From: Streptomyces xanthophaeus
GTDB taxonomy: Bacteria; Actinomycetota; Actinomycetes; Streptomycetales; Streptomycetaceae
Assembly: GCF_030440515.1 (NCBI RefSeq)
Contig: NZ_CP076543.1
Location: 3,348,001-3,412,000, forward strand
Length of the DNA stretch: 64,000 bases
Reading direction: 5' to 3'
Of this stretch, positions 43,890-53,215 are shown one piece after another (within the stretch, counting starts at the first letter, position 1; each line of letters begins with the position of its first letter). The translations under genes and the position numbers were made by a program. The notes beneath the pieces were generated by a model. That model did not search any database. It saw only the letters and a list, made by a program, of their open reading frames with translations, and had not been told where the DNA came from.

Positions 43890-44014
43890 GAAATCCCGCC
43901 GCTCTCTGCACCTCAGGCCAGATTACGGAGCCCGGAGGGGCTGCCGGAACCGCCCGGGCGCCGAAAGGCGGCACTGTGACGCAATCGCCGTACTGATCAA
44001 CCGTCAGTATCCGT

Positions 44015-46516
44015 TCAACCGCCCGCCTTGTAACTCGCCGTGGCCTTCTCGAAGACCTCGGTGACCTTGGACTGCTCGTCCTCCGGACCGGTGACCAGGA
44101 CGACGTGGTAGCTGCCTCCGAGCGCCACGACGAAGTTGCGGGCGAAGACGTTGCGGCCGGTCCCGTCGATCCACGTGTACCGGCCCGTCGCACGCAGTTG
44201 CTGGCCCACCTTGGTGGTCTTCACATCACCGACGGTCGACCAGGTGGACGTCCGGTACGGGGTCAGCTCCGGCTCCTTGTCCTTCTGGTACGCCGCCGGA
44301 TCCGGATTGCCCTGGACCTTGTCGCGGCCGGGGACGACGGTCAGCACGAACTGGCCGTCGGTGTAACGGACCTGACCGGACTCGTTGATCCCGCGGCGCT
44401 CCCAGCCGTCGGGCACCGCGATCTCGAAGTGCTCCGGGTCCTGTTGGGTGGTGTAACCGGCCGGGGCGGGGGCCGGAGCGGCCGGTGATTCGGCGGGCGC
44501 CGTCGTCTGCGGGGCGGGCTTGGACTCGGGCGTGCCCGAAGGGACCTGGGAGGGGCTCGGCTTCGCCGGCGCCTGCGCGGTGCCGCCCTGGGAAGCGCCC
44601 GCGGGCTCCTGGTCGGCCGCCCGGGGCAGGAACAGCATCGCGTACGCCACCCCGCCGGCGAGGAGGACCAGGATCCCGACGAGCAGGGTCCGCCCGAGGG
44701 CGCGCGGCCTACGGGGGCCCGCGGGGTTGCGGTGGCGCCCGTGGACCTCGCCGCGGCGGCGTACGACGGGCAGCCGCGCCGGATCCGGTTCCGGCATCGG
44801 AAGCGCCCCGAACCCGGCGTCCGGCTCGGGCGCGGACCGTACGAGCGACCGCAGCCAGCCGCGGAGCTCCTCGAAGTCGGGCCGCTCGGTGGGGTCCTGG
44901 CGCAGCAGCGACTCCACGATCGGGCGCAGCGCGCCGCACTCCTCGGCGAAGGCGGGCGGCTCCGCGCAGACCATCTCGACCAGTTCGGCGGCGTTGTCCT
45001 CCGGGTACGGGGCATGCCCCTGCACCGCGCGGTAGAGCAGCGCGCCGAGCGCCCAGAGGTCGGTGGCGGGCCCGACGGGGGCAGCGAGCTGCCAGTGCCC
45101 GTGCACGGGGCCGGCCTGCTCGGGGGCCCACCGCTCGGTGACGGCCCCGACGACGGCCATCCGGGTCTGCCGCGCGCGCTCGGCGTCCAGGCCGGTCCGC
45201 GGCCCGGACCAGCCGTTGCCGGTGGGCTGCGGCCGCTCGGGGGCGGCCGGGGCCGGGGTGTCGGCCTGCCGGTAGCCCTGGGGGAGGGCGAGTTGGGCGG
45301 GCAGGGCGGGCCGCTCGGGCTGCGCCTGCCCGGGCTCCGGCTCCGGCTCCGGCTCCGGATGGGGTACGGGCTCGGGATCGGGTACGGGCTCCGGCCCCGG
45401 GGCGGGCGCGGACGCGGGAAGCTCCGCCCGGCGGGGGGTCGCGCCGTGCCAGGGGGCGGCGCCGCCGGTCTCCGGGCCGCCGTACGGGTACGAGTACCCC
45501 TGCGGGAGGGTCGACCCCTCGGGGCGGCGCTCCGGCGGCGCACCGGCCTCGATCTCGGCCGCAGCCCCGCCCCTGCGCTCCTCGATCACCCGGGCGGCGG
45601 CGGCCCGCGCCCCGGCCCGGTAGGCGGCGACGACCCCGGCCCGCGCGGCGGCCTGGACGTCGGGGCGGTCCTGCGGACGGCCGGGGGTGATGTGGTCGGT
45701 GTACCGCGGCCCGGTGTCGTATCCGGGGGCCACGAGCGGCGCGTACGCGACGTCCACCGGACCTGCGGTGGCCGGGGTCGGGTCCGGGACCGGATCAGGG
45801 GCCGGATCCGGAGCTGCGACGGGCGGCGGAGTCGGGACAGGGACGGCGACTTGAGCCGGAGCCGGAGCCGGAGATGGAGCCTGGGTGGTGGCGGTGGCGG
45901 TGGCGGTACCCCATCCCGCTCCTCCGCCGCCGGTGTCCTCCGCGCTCGGGACGGGGTCGTACCCGCACAGGGCCTCCTCCGCCGCGCCGGCCGCGAGGCC
46001 CGTCAGCACGACGCGCCCGTCCTCGCACACCAACACCGTCCGGACGGTGATGTTCCGGTGCGTCCAGCCGTGCGCGTGCAGCACCCGCAGCGCGGTCAGC
46101 ACGTCCGACGCCACCTCGGCGGCCCGGTAGGGGCTCAGCGGTTCATCGGCTATCAGCGCGGCCAGCGGCCGGGCGGGGACCAGTTCGCTCACTATCCACA
46201 GCGACTCGCCCTCGGCGAACACGTCGAAGACCTGGTCCAGCCGCGGATGGTCCGGGATGGAAGCCGCGGCCTGCGCCGCCTCGATGGCACGGCGCACGGC
46301 CGGCAGATCGGCGGGCGAGCGGCGCGCCGCCGGGACGGCCCGCGGCCCGTCCAGCAGCTCCGCGTCCACGACCTCCGGCAACGGCACCTGCCGTACCAGG
46401 ACTTCCTGCCCGCTGCGTGTGTCGAAGGCGCGGGTCTCTATCAGTTCGTACTCGTCGGACGGCGGCAGGGGCAGGCGGTAGCGGCCGGCCAGGATCCGGC
46501 CCGCGTACTCCTCCAC
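44015..46516 (-). CDS. pseudokinase with ~265-residue insertion, membrane-anchored
   Basis: 833 residues. The kinase fold is recognisable, but the catalytic residues are changed: the VAIK lysine is Arg42 (VLVRQV), HRD is H153-R154-N155 (HRNITVRTVLV), and DFG is GLA at 173-175. The region from ~185 to ~450 is an insertion between subdomain VII and the APE-like motif (464-467, RWAPEQAGP). It is rich in Pro, Ala and Glu, including PEPVPDPEPVPHPEPEPEPE. Kinase subdomains IX-XI resume with DLWALGALLY. A transmembrane helix at ~608-630 and an extracytoplasmic domain opening with FEIAVPDGW follow. Probable scaffold or regulator of the neighbouring kinases. Confidence 0.87.
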   Translation of the reverse strand: MEEYAGRILAGRYRLPLPPSDEYELIETRAFDTRSGQEVLVRQVPLPEVVDAELLDGPRAVPAARRSPADLPAVRRAIEAAQAAASIPDHPRLDQVFDVFAEGESLWIVSELVPARPLAALIADEPLSPYRAAEVASDVLTALRVLHAHGWTHRNITVRTVLVCEDGRVVLTGLAAGAAEEALCGYDPVPSAEDTGGGGAGWGTATATATTQAPSPAPAPAQVAVPVPTPPPVAAPDPAPDPVPDPTPATAGPVDVAYAPLVAPGYDTGPRYTDHITPGRPQDRPDVQAAARAGVVAAYRAGARAAAARVIEERRGGAAAEIEAGAPPERRPEGSTLPQGYSYPYGGPETGGAAPWHGATPRRAELPASAPAPGPEPVPDPEPVPHPEPEPEPEPGQAQPERPALPAQLALPQGYRQADTPAPAAPERPQPTGNGWSGPRTGLDAERARQTRMAVVGAVTERWAPEQAGPVHGHWQLAAPVGPATDLWALGALLYRAVQGHAPYPEDNAAELVEMVCAEPPAFAEECGALRPIVESLLRQDPTERPDFEELRGWLRSLVRSAPEPDAGFGALPMPEPDPARLPVVRRRGEVHGRHRNPAGPRRPRALGRTLLVGILVLLAGGVAYAMLFLPRAADQEPAGASQGGTAQAPAKPSPSQVPSGTPESKPAPQTTAPAESPAAPAPAPAGYTTQQDPEHFEIAVPDGWERRGINESGQVRYTDGQFVLTVVPGRDKVQGNPDPAAYQKDKEPELTPYRTSTWSTVGDVKTTKVGQQLRATGRYTWIDGTGRNVFARNFVVALGGSYHVVLVTGPEDEQSKVTEVFEKATASYKAGG

Positions 46517-46594
46517 ATCGCCTCCCCCGAGTGCGGCGGGCTCCCCATGGCCCCTCCGACACGATACGTCGCCAGGGCCGCCCGCGTCCCGAGG

Positions 46595-49201
46595 TCAGCC
46601 GAGCGGCTGGAAGGTCTCGAAGGCGACGTTGCGCATCTGGGTGCACTCGGGGCCGTCCCACTGGTCGGCGGCGCAGCTGATCATGATCGCGTAGCCGTGC
46701 GTCGCGTCCAGCTTGAAGCCGCGGTTGAGCACGCGGACCTTGATGCCCTTCTGCTCCCGCTCGAACTCCCAGTCCGCGACGGTCGGGTAGCCCCGGTAGT
46801 CGACCAGGTCGATCCGGATCTGGTGGTATCCCTTGCTGTCGCTGGCGACGCCGGGAACCGACTTGACCCAGGCGAGGCGCGCGTCGTCGCCCGGCTTGCT
46901 GGTGTAGTCGACCTGGATCCTGGGGAAACCGCCGCTTTCACGGGCGTAGATGCCGCCGGAGTTGTCGCCGGCTATGGCGATCTGCTTGAAGCCCTCGGGC
47001 ATCGCCATCGAGAAGTGGAACCCGAACTCCTGGATCATGGCGTATCCCGCCGGGAGTGCGCCCCCGGCCCCGCCGGACGTGGCGCCCTGGCCCGCGCCCG
47101 GGGACTGCTGACCCTGGCCCGGCTGACCGCCGGTGGCGGCGCCGGTACCGGCGCTGCCGCTGCCCGCCGTCTCCCCCGTGTTCCCCGAAGGCTTCGGAGA
47201 GGTCTCCCCGGTCCCGCCGCTGCCGCTGGCGCCGCCGCTGCCCGGGTCCTTCGGGGCCGAGGCCGCCGGAGTGGGCTTGCCGTCGCCCTTGCTCTCGTTC
47301 TTGGTGCCCTTGTCGTCGTCGCCGCTGAAGGCGTAGGCGATGAGCGAGCCGACGACCGCCAGGACCACGACCAGGGCCGTCGCCGCGAGCACGATGGTGC
47401 GGCGCTGCATGACGTCCGTGAGCGGAGCCTTGACGGGGGACGGCTTGGACTTCGGCGGCTCCGAGGCGGAGACGGCCGTGGTGGCGGCCGCGGCCGTCGC
47501 CGCCTTGCGGGCAGCCTTCAGCGCGGCGCGGGCGCGTTCGCGCTGCTCGCGGTCGCGCCGCTCGCGTTCCTTCTTCGCCGCCCGCTCGGCCGCCTTCTCC
47601 GCCTTGTCCGCGGCGGCCTTCTCCACGGCCTGCTTGGCGTCGGCCAGCGATATCTGCCGGGTCTCCTCGGCCGCCGGGGCCGCCACGGGGGCGGGCACGG
47701 GCTCGGGCGCCGCGAGGACGGCACTCAGCATCGCCTGGGTGCGGGCTTCGTCGAGCCGGTGGGTCGGGTCCTTGGCGAGCAGGCCGTAGATGACCTCGGT
47801 CAGCGGACCGGCGTTCTTCGGCGGGTCCACCGGCTCGGTCATCACCGCGGTGAGCGTGGCGAGCGCGGATCCCTTGTCGTACGGGGGCACTCCCTCGACG
47901 GAGGCGTACAGCAGACCGCCGAGCGACCACATGTCGGCGGGCGGGCCGGGCTTGTGGCCGCGGGCGCGCTCGGGGGAGATGTAGGAGGGGGCGCCGACGA
48001 GCATGCCGGTGGAGGTGACGGAGGGGTCGCCCTCGACCTGCGCGATGCCGAAGTCGGTGAGGACGACACGGCCGTTGCCGGCGATGAGCACGTTCGAGGG
48101 CTTCACGTCGCGGTGCAGGATGCCCTGGCCGTGCGCAGCGCGCAGCACGTCGAGCACCGCGAGGCCGACCTCGGCCGCGCGGTGCGGGGTGAGGGGGCCG
48201 TTCTCCCGTATGAACTCCGCGAGCGAGGGGCCCTCGATGAGCTCCATGACGATCCACGGGCGGCCGTCCTCGTCGACGACGTCGTAGACGGTGACGGCGC
48301 CGCCGCTGCGGATCCGGGCAATTGCCTTGGCCTCGCGGAGGGTACGGGTGATGAGGCGTCGCTTCTCGTCCTCGTCGACCCCGGTGCTGAAGCGGAGCTC
48401 CTTGACGGCGACGGTCCGGCCCAGGGTCTCGTCCTGGGCCCGCCAGACGGTACCCATCCCGCCCTTGCCGAGCACGGCTCCCAGCCGGTACCGCCCGGCC
48501 AGCAGCCGTCCCTCGTCCTGCCCGTTCCCGGCTGCCTTGGCCGCGGCGGCCTTGACAGCGGCGGCCATGGCGTCGGCCTTCTCGACGACGGGATTGGGTT
48601 TCGCCGCAGGCTCGGCCGCAGCCGCCCCGGCCGCCTTGCCCGACCCGGGCTTCGCGGCCGCGGACTTCTCATCGCCGGACTTCGGGGCAGGCGTCACCGC
48701 GGCCTTGCTCAGCACGGGCTTCGCCCCGGGCACGGCGTCAGCCGGCTTGCTCTCGGCGGGCTTCGCCGAAGGCGCCCCGGCAGCGCCGGAGTGCCCGGGC
48801 TTCGTCTCAGGAGCGGCGTCGGCTACGAGCGGCCTCGCAGGCGCATCCGAAACCGCGGTACCGGCCTCAGACTTCTCACCGCCGGGCTCCGCCGGGTCCT
48901 CGGCGCCGGCCGCGGACTCCTCACTGCGCGCCTTCGCCGCAGGCGACCCCGCGAGCCGGCTCGGCACGGGCTTCGCGTCCGCCGGCGCAGCGTCCGCAGG
49001 CTCGCCCTCGGCCGGCTTCGCCGCAGGCGCAGCGTCCGTGGCGGGCTCGGCCTTCGCGGGCGCAGCCGCAGGCTTCCCGCTGCCGGGCTTCGCCGCAGGC
49101 GACCCCACAGCCGAAGCCGCGGCGCCAGCCCCAGACTTCTCACTGCTGGGCTTCGCCGCAGGCGACCCGGCAGGCGACTCGGTGTGCTCCGGCTTCGACA
49201 T
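46595..49201 (-). CDS. membrane Ser/Thr protein kinase with long N-terminal extension
   Basis: 868 residues. The first ~235 are Ala/Pro/Lys-rich, with SPAAKP-type repeats and no domain. The kinase domain starts near 238 with the glycine loop LGKGGMGTVW, VAVKEL, HRDVKPSN, DFG and SPERA, so it looks active. A Lys/Glu-rich juxtamembrane coiled coil, a transmembrane helix and a C-terminal extracytoplasmic domain opening with FHFSMAMPEGF follow, related to the same region in the two kinase-like genes downstream. The start is supported by AGGGGA before the ATG. Confidence 0.9.
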   Translation of the reverse strand: MSKPEHTESPAGSPAAKPSSEKSGAGAAASAVGSPAAKPGSGKPAAAPAKAEPATDAAPAAKPAEGEPADAAPADAKPVPSRLAGSPAAKARSEESAAGAEDPAEPGGEKSEAGTAVSDAPARPLVADAAPETKPGHSGAAGAPSAKPAESKPADAVPGAKPVLSKAAVTPAPKSGDEKSAAAKPGSGKAAGAAAAEPAAKPNPVVEKADAMAAAVKAAAAKAAGNGQDEGRLLAGRYRLGAVLGKGGMGTVWRAQDETLGRTVAVKELRFSTGVDEDEKRRLITRTLREAKAIARIRSGGAVTVYDVVDEDGRPWIVMELIEGPSLAEFIRENGPLTPHRAAEVGLAVLDVLRAAHGQGILHRDVKPSNVLIAGNGRVVLTDFGIAQVEGDPSVTSTGMLVGAPSYISPERARGHKPGPPADMWSLGGLLYASVEGVPPYDKGSALATLTAVMTEPVDPPKNAGPLTEVIYGLLAKDPTHRLDEARTQAMLSAVLAAPEPVPAPVAAPAAEETRQISLADAKQAVEKAAADKAEKAAERAAKKERERRDREQRERARAALKAARKAATAAAATTAVSASEPPKSKPSPVKAPLTDVMQRRTIVLAATALVVVLAVVGSLIAYAFSGDDDKGTKNESKGDGKPTPAASAPKDPGSGGASGSGGTGETSPKPSGNTGETAGSGSAGTGAATGGQPGQGQQSPGAGQGATSGGAGGALPAGYAMIQEFGFHFSMAMPEGFKQIAIAGDNSGGIYARESGGFPRIQVDYTSKPGDDARLAWVKSVPGVASDSKGYHQIRIDLVDYRGYPTVADWEFEREQKGIKVRVLNRGFKLDATHGYAIMISCAADQWDGPECTQMRNVAFETFQPLG

Positions 49202-49362
49202 GCGTCCCCTCTGCGATCGTGCCGCTGCTCCGCCTGCCCCAGCGGCTGAGCGACCCGGCGGCCGGGGCCCGTGGTAACCCGCCCCGGCAGAACCCTCATT
49301 CTTCCTCACTCCGCAACGGACGGGCGCCCCGGGTCCGCGGTTCCCCCTTCCGCATCCCGGAG

Positions 49363-51081
49363 TTACAACGGAACGATGTCGGGCGCGCCCAGCCGCGCCG
49401 CGTCCGCCGTCTGGTCGTCCGGCTGGCGCTGCGATTCCCGCTCCGCCTGGACCCGCTTCTCGTAGTGCTCCACTTCCTTCTCGATCTGCTGCTTGTCCCA
49501 CCCCAGAACCGGAGCCATCAACTCCGCGCACTCGCGCGCCGACCGCGTCCCCCGGTCGAAGGTCTCGATCGAGATGCGTGTGCGTCGCGTCAGTACGTCG
49601 TCCAGGTGCCGGGCCCCCTCGTGCGAGGCCGCGTACACGATTTCCGCCCGCAGGTAGTCGTCCGCCCCGGACACCGGCTCACGCAGTCCCGGATCGGCGG
49701 CCATCAGGTCCAGCAGTTCCTCCGTCAGCGACCCGAAGCGGTTCAACAGGTGTTCCACCCGCACCACATGAAGCCCCGTCCGGGCCGCGATCCGCGCCCG
49801 TCCGTTCCACAGCGCCCGGTATCCCTCCGCCCCCACCAGCGGCACGTCCTCCGTCACGCATTCCGCCACCCGCTGGTCCAGGCCGTGCACGGCCTCGTCG
49901 ACCGCGTCCTTCGCCATGACCCGGTACGTCGTGTACTTGCCCCCGGCGACCACCACCAGCCCCGGCACCGGGTGCGCGACCGTGTGCTCGCGCGACAGCT
50001 TGCTCGTCGCGTCCGACTCCCCGGCCAGCAGCGGCCGCAGGCCCGCGTACACCCCCTGGACGTCGTCGCGCGTGAGCGGCACGGCCAGCACCGAGTTCAC
50101 GTGCTCCAGCAGGTAGTCGATGTCCGCGCTCGACGCCGCCGGGTGCGCCTTGTCCAGGTCCCAGTCGGTGTCCGTGGTCCCCACGATCCAGTGGCGGCCC
50201 CACGGGATGACGAAGAGCACCGACTTCTCGGTCCGCAGGATCAGTCCGCTGCTCGAATGGATCCGGTCCTTCGGTACGACCAGATGGATGCCCTTCGAGG
50301 CCCGGACATGGAACTGGCCGCGCTCCCCGATCAGCGCCTGGGTGTCGTCCGTCCACACCCCCGTCGCGTTCACGACCTGCTTCGCGCGGATCTCGTATTC
50401 CCCGGTCGCTCCCCGTCCCCCTTCCACATCACGCACCCGCACGCCGACCACCCGTTCGCCCTCACGCAGGAAGCCGACGACCCTCGCCCGATTGGCGCAG
50501 TGCGCCCCGTACGCGGCGGCCGTCCGCACGAGCGTGGTGACGTAGCGCGCGTCGTCCATCTGGGCGTCGTAGTACTGCAAGGCCCCCACCAGGGCGTCCT
50601 TGCGGAGCGCCGGCGCCACCCGCAGCGCGCGCCCCCGCGACAGGTGCCGGTGCACGGGCAGGCCGCGCCCGTGGCCGCTGGAGACCGACATCGCGTCGTA
50701 CAGGGCGACGCCCGCCCCGGCGTAGAGCCGCTCCCAGCCCTTGTGCTGCAGCGGGTACAGGAAGGGCACCGGCTTCACCAGGTGCGGGGCCAGGCGCTCC
50801 AGCAGCAGCCCGCGCTCCTTCAGCGCCTCGCGCACGAGGGCGAAGTCGAGCATCTCCAGGTACCGCAGGCCGCCGTGGATCAGCTTGCTGGAGCGGCTGG
50901 AGGTGCCCGAGGCCCAGTCCCGCGCCTCCACCAGGCCGGTCGACAGGCCGCGCGTCACGGCGTCGAGCGCGGTGCCGGCGCCCACCACGCCCGCGCCCAC
51001 CACCAGCACGTCCAGTTCCCGCTCGGCCATCCGGGTGAGGGCCTCGGCCCGCTGCACCGGCCCCAGTGTCGCTGTCCTCAC
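49363..51081 (-). CDS. glpD: aerobic glycerol-3-phosphate dehydrogenase
   Basis: 572 residues, FAD-dependent and membrane-associated. It oxidises glycerol-3-phosphate to DHAP and passes electrons to quinone. FAD site VVGAGVVGAGTALDAVTRG near residue 26, then the GlpD signature SSRSSKLIHGGLRYLE, and GGKYTTYR before the C-terminal helical domain. The start GTG has GGGAGG upstream. Its 161-bp 3' flank leads to the kinase start. Divergent from the nucleotide-sugar dehydrogenase across a spacer with an AT-rich patch near 51215-51240. Confidence 0.95.
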   Translation of the reverse strand: MRTATLGPVQRAEALTRMAERELDVLVVGAGVVGAGTALDAVTRGLSTGLVEARDWASGTSSRSSKLIHGGLRYLEMLDFALVREALKERGLLLERLAPHLVKPVPFLYPLQHKGWERLYAGAGVALYDAMSVSSGHGRGLPVHRHLSRGRALRVAPALRKDALVGALQYYDAQMDDARYVTTLVRTAAAYGAHCANRARVVGFLREGERVVGVRVRDVEGGRGATGEYEIRAKQVVNATGVWTDDTQALIGERGQFHVRASKGIHLVVPKDRIHSSSGLILRTEKSVLFVIPWGRHWIVGTTDTDWDLDKAHPAASSADIDYLLEHVNSVLAVPLTRDDVQGVYAGLRPLLAGESDATSKLSREHTVAHPVPGLVVVAGGKYTTYRVMAKDAVDEAVHGLDQRVAECVTEDVPLVGAEGYRALWNGRARIAARTGLHVVRVEHLLNRFGSLTEELLDLMAADPGLREPVSGADDYLRAEIVYAASHEGARHLDDVLTRRTRISIETFDRGTRSARECAELMAPVLGWDKQQIEKEVEHYEKRVQAERESQRQPDDQTADAARLGAPDIVPL

Positions 51082-51310
51082 GGCTGCCTCCCGTTGGTGC
51101 GGATGAGATCCCGCTCACATGCCCCGTTCCACGATTCTGACCGCCCGCACCCACATCAGCCACCGCCTGTGGACAACACAACGGTGGCGTTCACTCCGGA
51201 ATGCGACATATCTGTCATATATAAGCCTAGTCTGACATTGCGCCAGCTCCCCTGCCCCCCGGAGAACTTGCGCGGCAGCCCCCTCATGTCAGGGAAGGGA
51301 CGGCACCCCC
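51082..51310. promoter_or_regulatory. divergent promoter region of glpD and the sugar dehydrogenase-like gene
   Basis: 229 bp without a gene. An AT-rich patch (GACATATCTGTCATATATAA near 51207-51226) includes a TATAAG-like -10 for the plus-strand gene. The spacing of a matching -35 is unclear. Confidence 0.4.
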
Positions 51311-52540
51311 ATGCCCGCAGATCTCGCCGTCATCGGACTCGGCCATCTCGGCCTCCCACTCGCCCAGGCGGCCGTCGCCGCCGGAATCGAGACGGTCGGC
51401 TACGACAGCGGTCCGGTCACGGACTCCACCCTCACCGCCGCCGAGATCCGCCGCATGTCGGCGGCCGGCTTTCGGGTCACCACCAACCCCGCCGAGCTCG
51501 GCCGGGTCCGCACGGCCGTCATCTGCGCCCCCACCCAGCTCGGCGCCGATCGTGCGCTGGACCTCTCCGCCGTCGGCGAGGCCGGCCGCACGCTCGCCGC
51601 CCGGCTGCGCCCCCACACCACCGTGATCCTCGAATCCGCCGCCCACCCGGGCGTCACCGAGGACTACCTCCGCCCGGTCCTCGAAGCCGGCTCCGGGCTG
51701 CGGGCGGGCCGTGACTTCCACCTCGCCTACTCCCCCAGCCGCCTCGACCCGGGCAACCGCACCCACGGCATCTCCAACACCCCCAAGGTGATCGGCGGCC
51801 TCACCCCCGCCTGCACGGAGTCCGCACACGCCTTCTACGCCCGCCTCACCGAGAAGGTGGTCCGCGCCCGCGGCCTGCGCGAGGCCGAGACCGTGCAGCT
51901 CCTCGAAACGAACTACCGCCACGTCAACATCGCCCTCATGAACGAGATGGCGGTGCTCTGCCACGACCTCGGCGTCGACCTGTGGGACGTCATCCGCTGC
52001 GCCGAGACCAAGCCGTACGGATTCCAGGCCTTCCGCCCCGGCCCGGGAGTCGGCGGCCACGGCGTCCCCCTCGACCCGAACTACCTCCCCCACACCACGC
52101 GCACCCCCGGCCACCCGCTGCGCATGGTCGGACTGGCGCAGGAGATCAACGACCGGATGCCCCAGTACGTCATCCAGCGCTCGGCCACCCTGCTGAACGA
52201 GCACGGCAAATCCGCCCGCGGGGCCCGCGTCCTGCTGCTCGGCGTCACCTACAAGCCCGACCTGGCCGACCAGGAGGGCTCCCCGGCCCGCGAGATCGCC
52301 AGCCGCCTCCTCGACCTCGGCGCGCTGATCAGCTACCACGACCCGTACATCACGGGCTGGCGGGTCAGGGACCAGCCGGTCCCCCGCGCCGAGTCGCTCT
52401 ACGAGGCCGCCGCGAACGCGGACCTGACCATCCTGCTCCAGCACCACCGCACCTACGACCTGCAGGGTCTCGCCGTGAAGGCCCAGCTGCTCCTGGACAC
52501 CCGCGGCGCCAGCCCGGTGGGCGCCGCCCACCGCCTCTGA
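51311..52540 (+). CDS. UDP-sugar dehydrogenase homologue with catalytic residues replaced
   Basis: 409 residues with all three fold domains of UDP-glucose/ManNAc dehydrogenases. The NAD site GLGHLGLPLAQ is intact. Three catalytic positions are altered. The Glu of the usual SPER motif is Ser143 (SPSRLDPG). The Lys before the ENTYR helix is Gln196 (TVQLLETNYR). The nucleophile Cys of the usual GVGGHC motif is Gly251 (GPGVGGHGVPLDP). GVTYKPD is retained. So it keeps the nucleotide-binding fold but probably lacks the normal oxidase mechanism. Start: ATG preceded by GGGAAGGGA. Confidence 0.85.
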   Translation: MPADLAVIGLGHLGLPLAQAAVAAGIETVGYDSGPVTDSTLTAAEIRRMSAAGFRVTTNPAELGRVRTAVICAPTQLGADRALDLSAVGEAGRTLAARLRPHTTVILESAAHPGVTEDYLRPVLEAGSGLRAGRDFHLAYSPSRLDPGNRTHGISNTPKVIGGLTPACTESAHAFYARLTEKVVRARGLREAETVQLLETNYRHVNIALMNEMAVLCHDLGVDLWDVIRCAETKPYGFQAFRPGPGVGGHGVPLDPNYLPHTTRTPGHPLRMVGLAQEINDRMPQYVIQRSATLLNEHGKSARGARVLLLGVTYKPDLADQEGSPAREIASRLLDLGALISYHDPYITGWRVRDQPVPRAESLYEAAANADLTILLQHHRTYDLQGLAVKAQLLLDTRGASPVGAAHRL

Positions 52541-52656
52541 GCTCCGGAAAATCCCCCCACCGGATGTCCGGGGCTGCTGCTAGCCTGCGGCGTCACTTAT
52601 CTCGTACATACGTCCCTACGGACAGTTGTGCGCGCATATCCCTGGGGGGATCTTCC

Positions 52657-53127
52657 ATGAGCCAGAACTTCACGCCGCCCGCGCCCGACTCCTACACCGC
52701 GGCTCCCGCACCGGCTCCGGCCCGCGGCGGCAACGTCGTCCTGGCGATCCTCGGGGCGGCCGTCACCGCCCTGGCCGCGGGCGCCGCCTACGGCGGCCTC
52801 ATGGGCGCGATCGAGTACCAGATCGGCTACGTGGCGGCCGGTGTCGGATTCCTCGTCGCCCTCGTCGCCGTCCGCCTCGGCGGCAACAACCCCGTCCTCC
52901 CGGCGGTGAGCGCCCTCCTGACGCTGGCCGGCGTCTACGCGGGCTACGTCCTGGCCGAGGCGATCGCCATCTCCAAGGACTACGCGGTCCCGGTGACCGA
53001 GCTGCTCACGAGCGAGATCGCCCAGGTCCACCGGTCGTACGTGGACACGTTCGACCCGATCTCGGTCCTCTTCTTCGCGATCGGCGCCTACGCCGCCTTC
53101 CAGACGGCCCGGAAGGCCGGCCACTGA
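52657..53127 (+). CDS. small four-helix membrane protein
   Basis: 156 residues. N-terminal Ala/Pro-rich tail to ~25 (ends ARGGN), then four hydrophobic helices, with an Asp/Thr-containing loop (VHRSYVDTFDPIS) before the last. No enzymatic motif. The ATG follows GGGGGGA by seven bases. Ends just before the 36-bp hairpin that also contains the guaB3 stop codon. Confidence 0.75.
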   Translation: MSQNFTPPAPDSYTAAPAPAPARGGNVVLAILGAAVTALAAGAAYGGLMGAIEYQIGYVAAGVGFLVALVAVRLGGNNPVLPAVSALLTLAGVYAGYVLAEAIAISKDYAVPVTELLTSEIAQVHRSYVDTFDPISVLFFAIGAYAAFQTARKAGH

Positions 53128-53140
53128 CGGCGGCGAAGGC

Positions 53141-53215
53141 TGATCCGGCCGCACATGCCGAAGGGCCCGGCCCCCGTTTCGGGGGCCGGGCCCTTCGGCA
53201 TGTGTGGCCGGATCA
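53141..53215. terminator. 36-bp near-perfect hairpin covering the guaB3 stop codon
   Basis: Arms 53141-53176 and 53180-53215 pair at every position with one G-T wobble and a 3-nt TTT loop. It is the longest inverted repeat I found in the window. The right arm ends in the guaB3 TGA (53213-53215), so the terminator for the plus-strand gene overlaps the last codon of the minus-strand gene. Confidence 0.9.

Noticed and set aside
44732..49249. A 1505-codon open frame on the plus strand over the kinase genes
   Set aside because: It is antisense to three well-supported kinase-type genes, has no known domains, and long antisense frames are expected from the GC-rich third-position bias.
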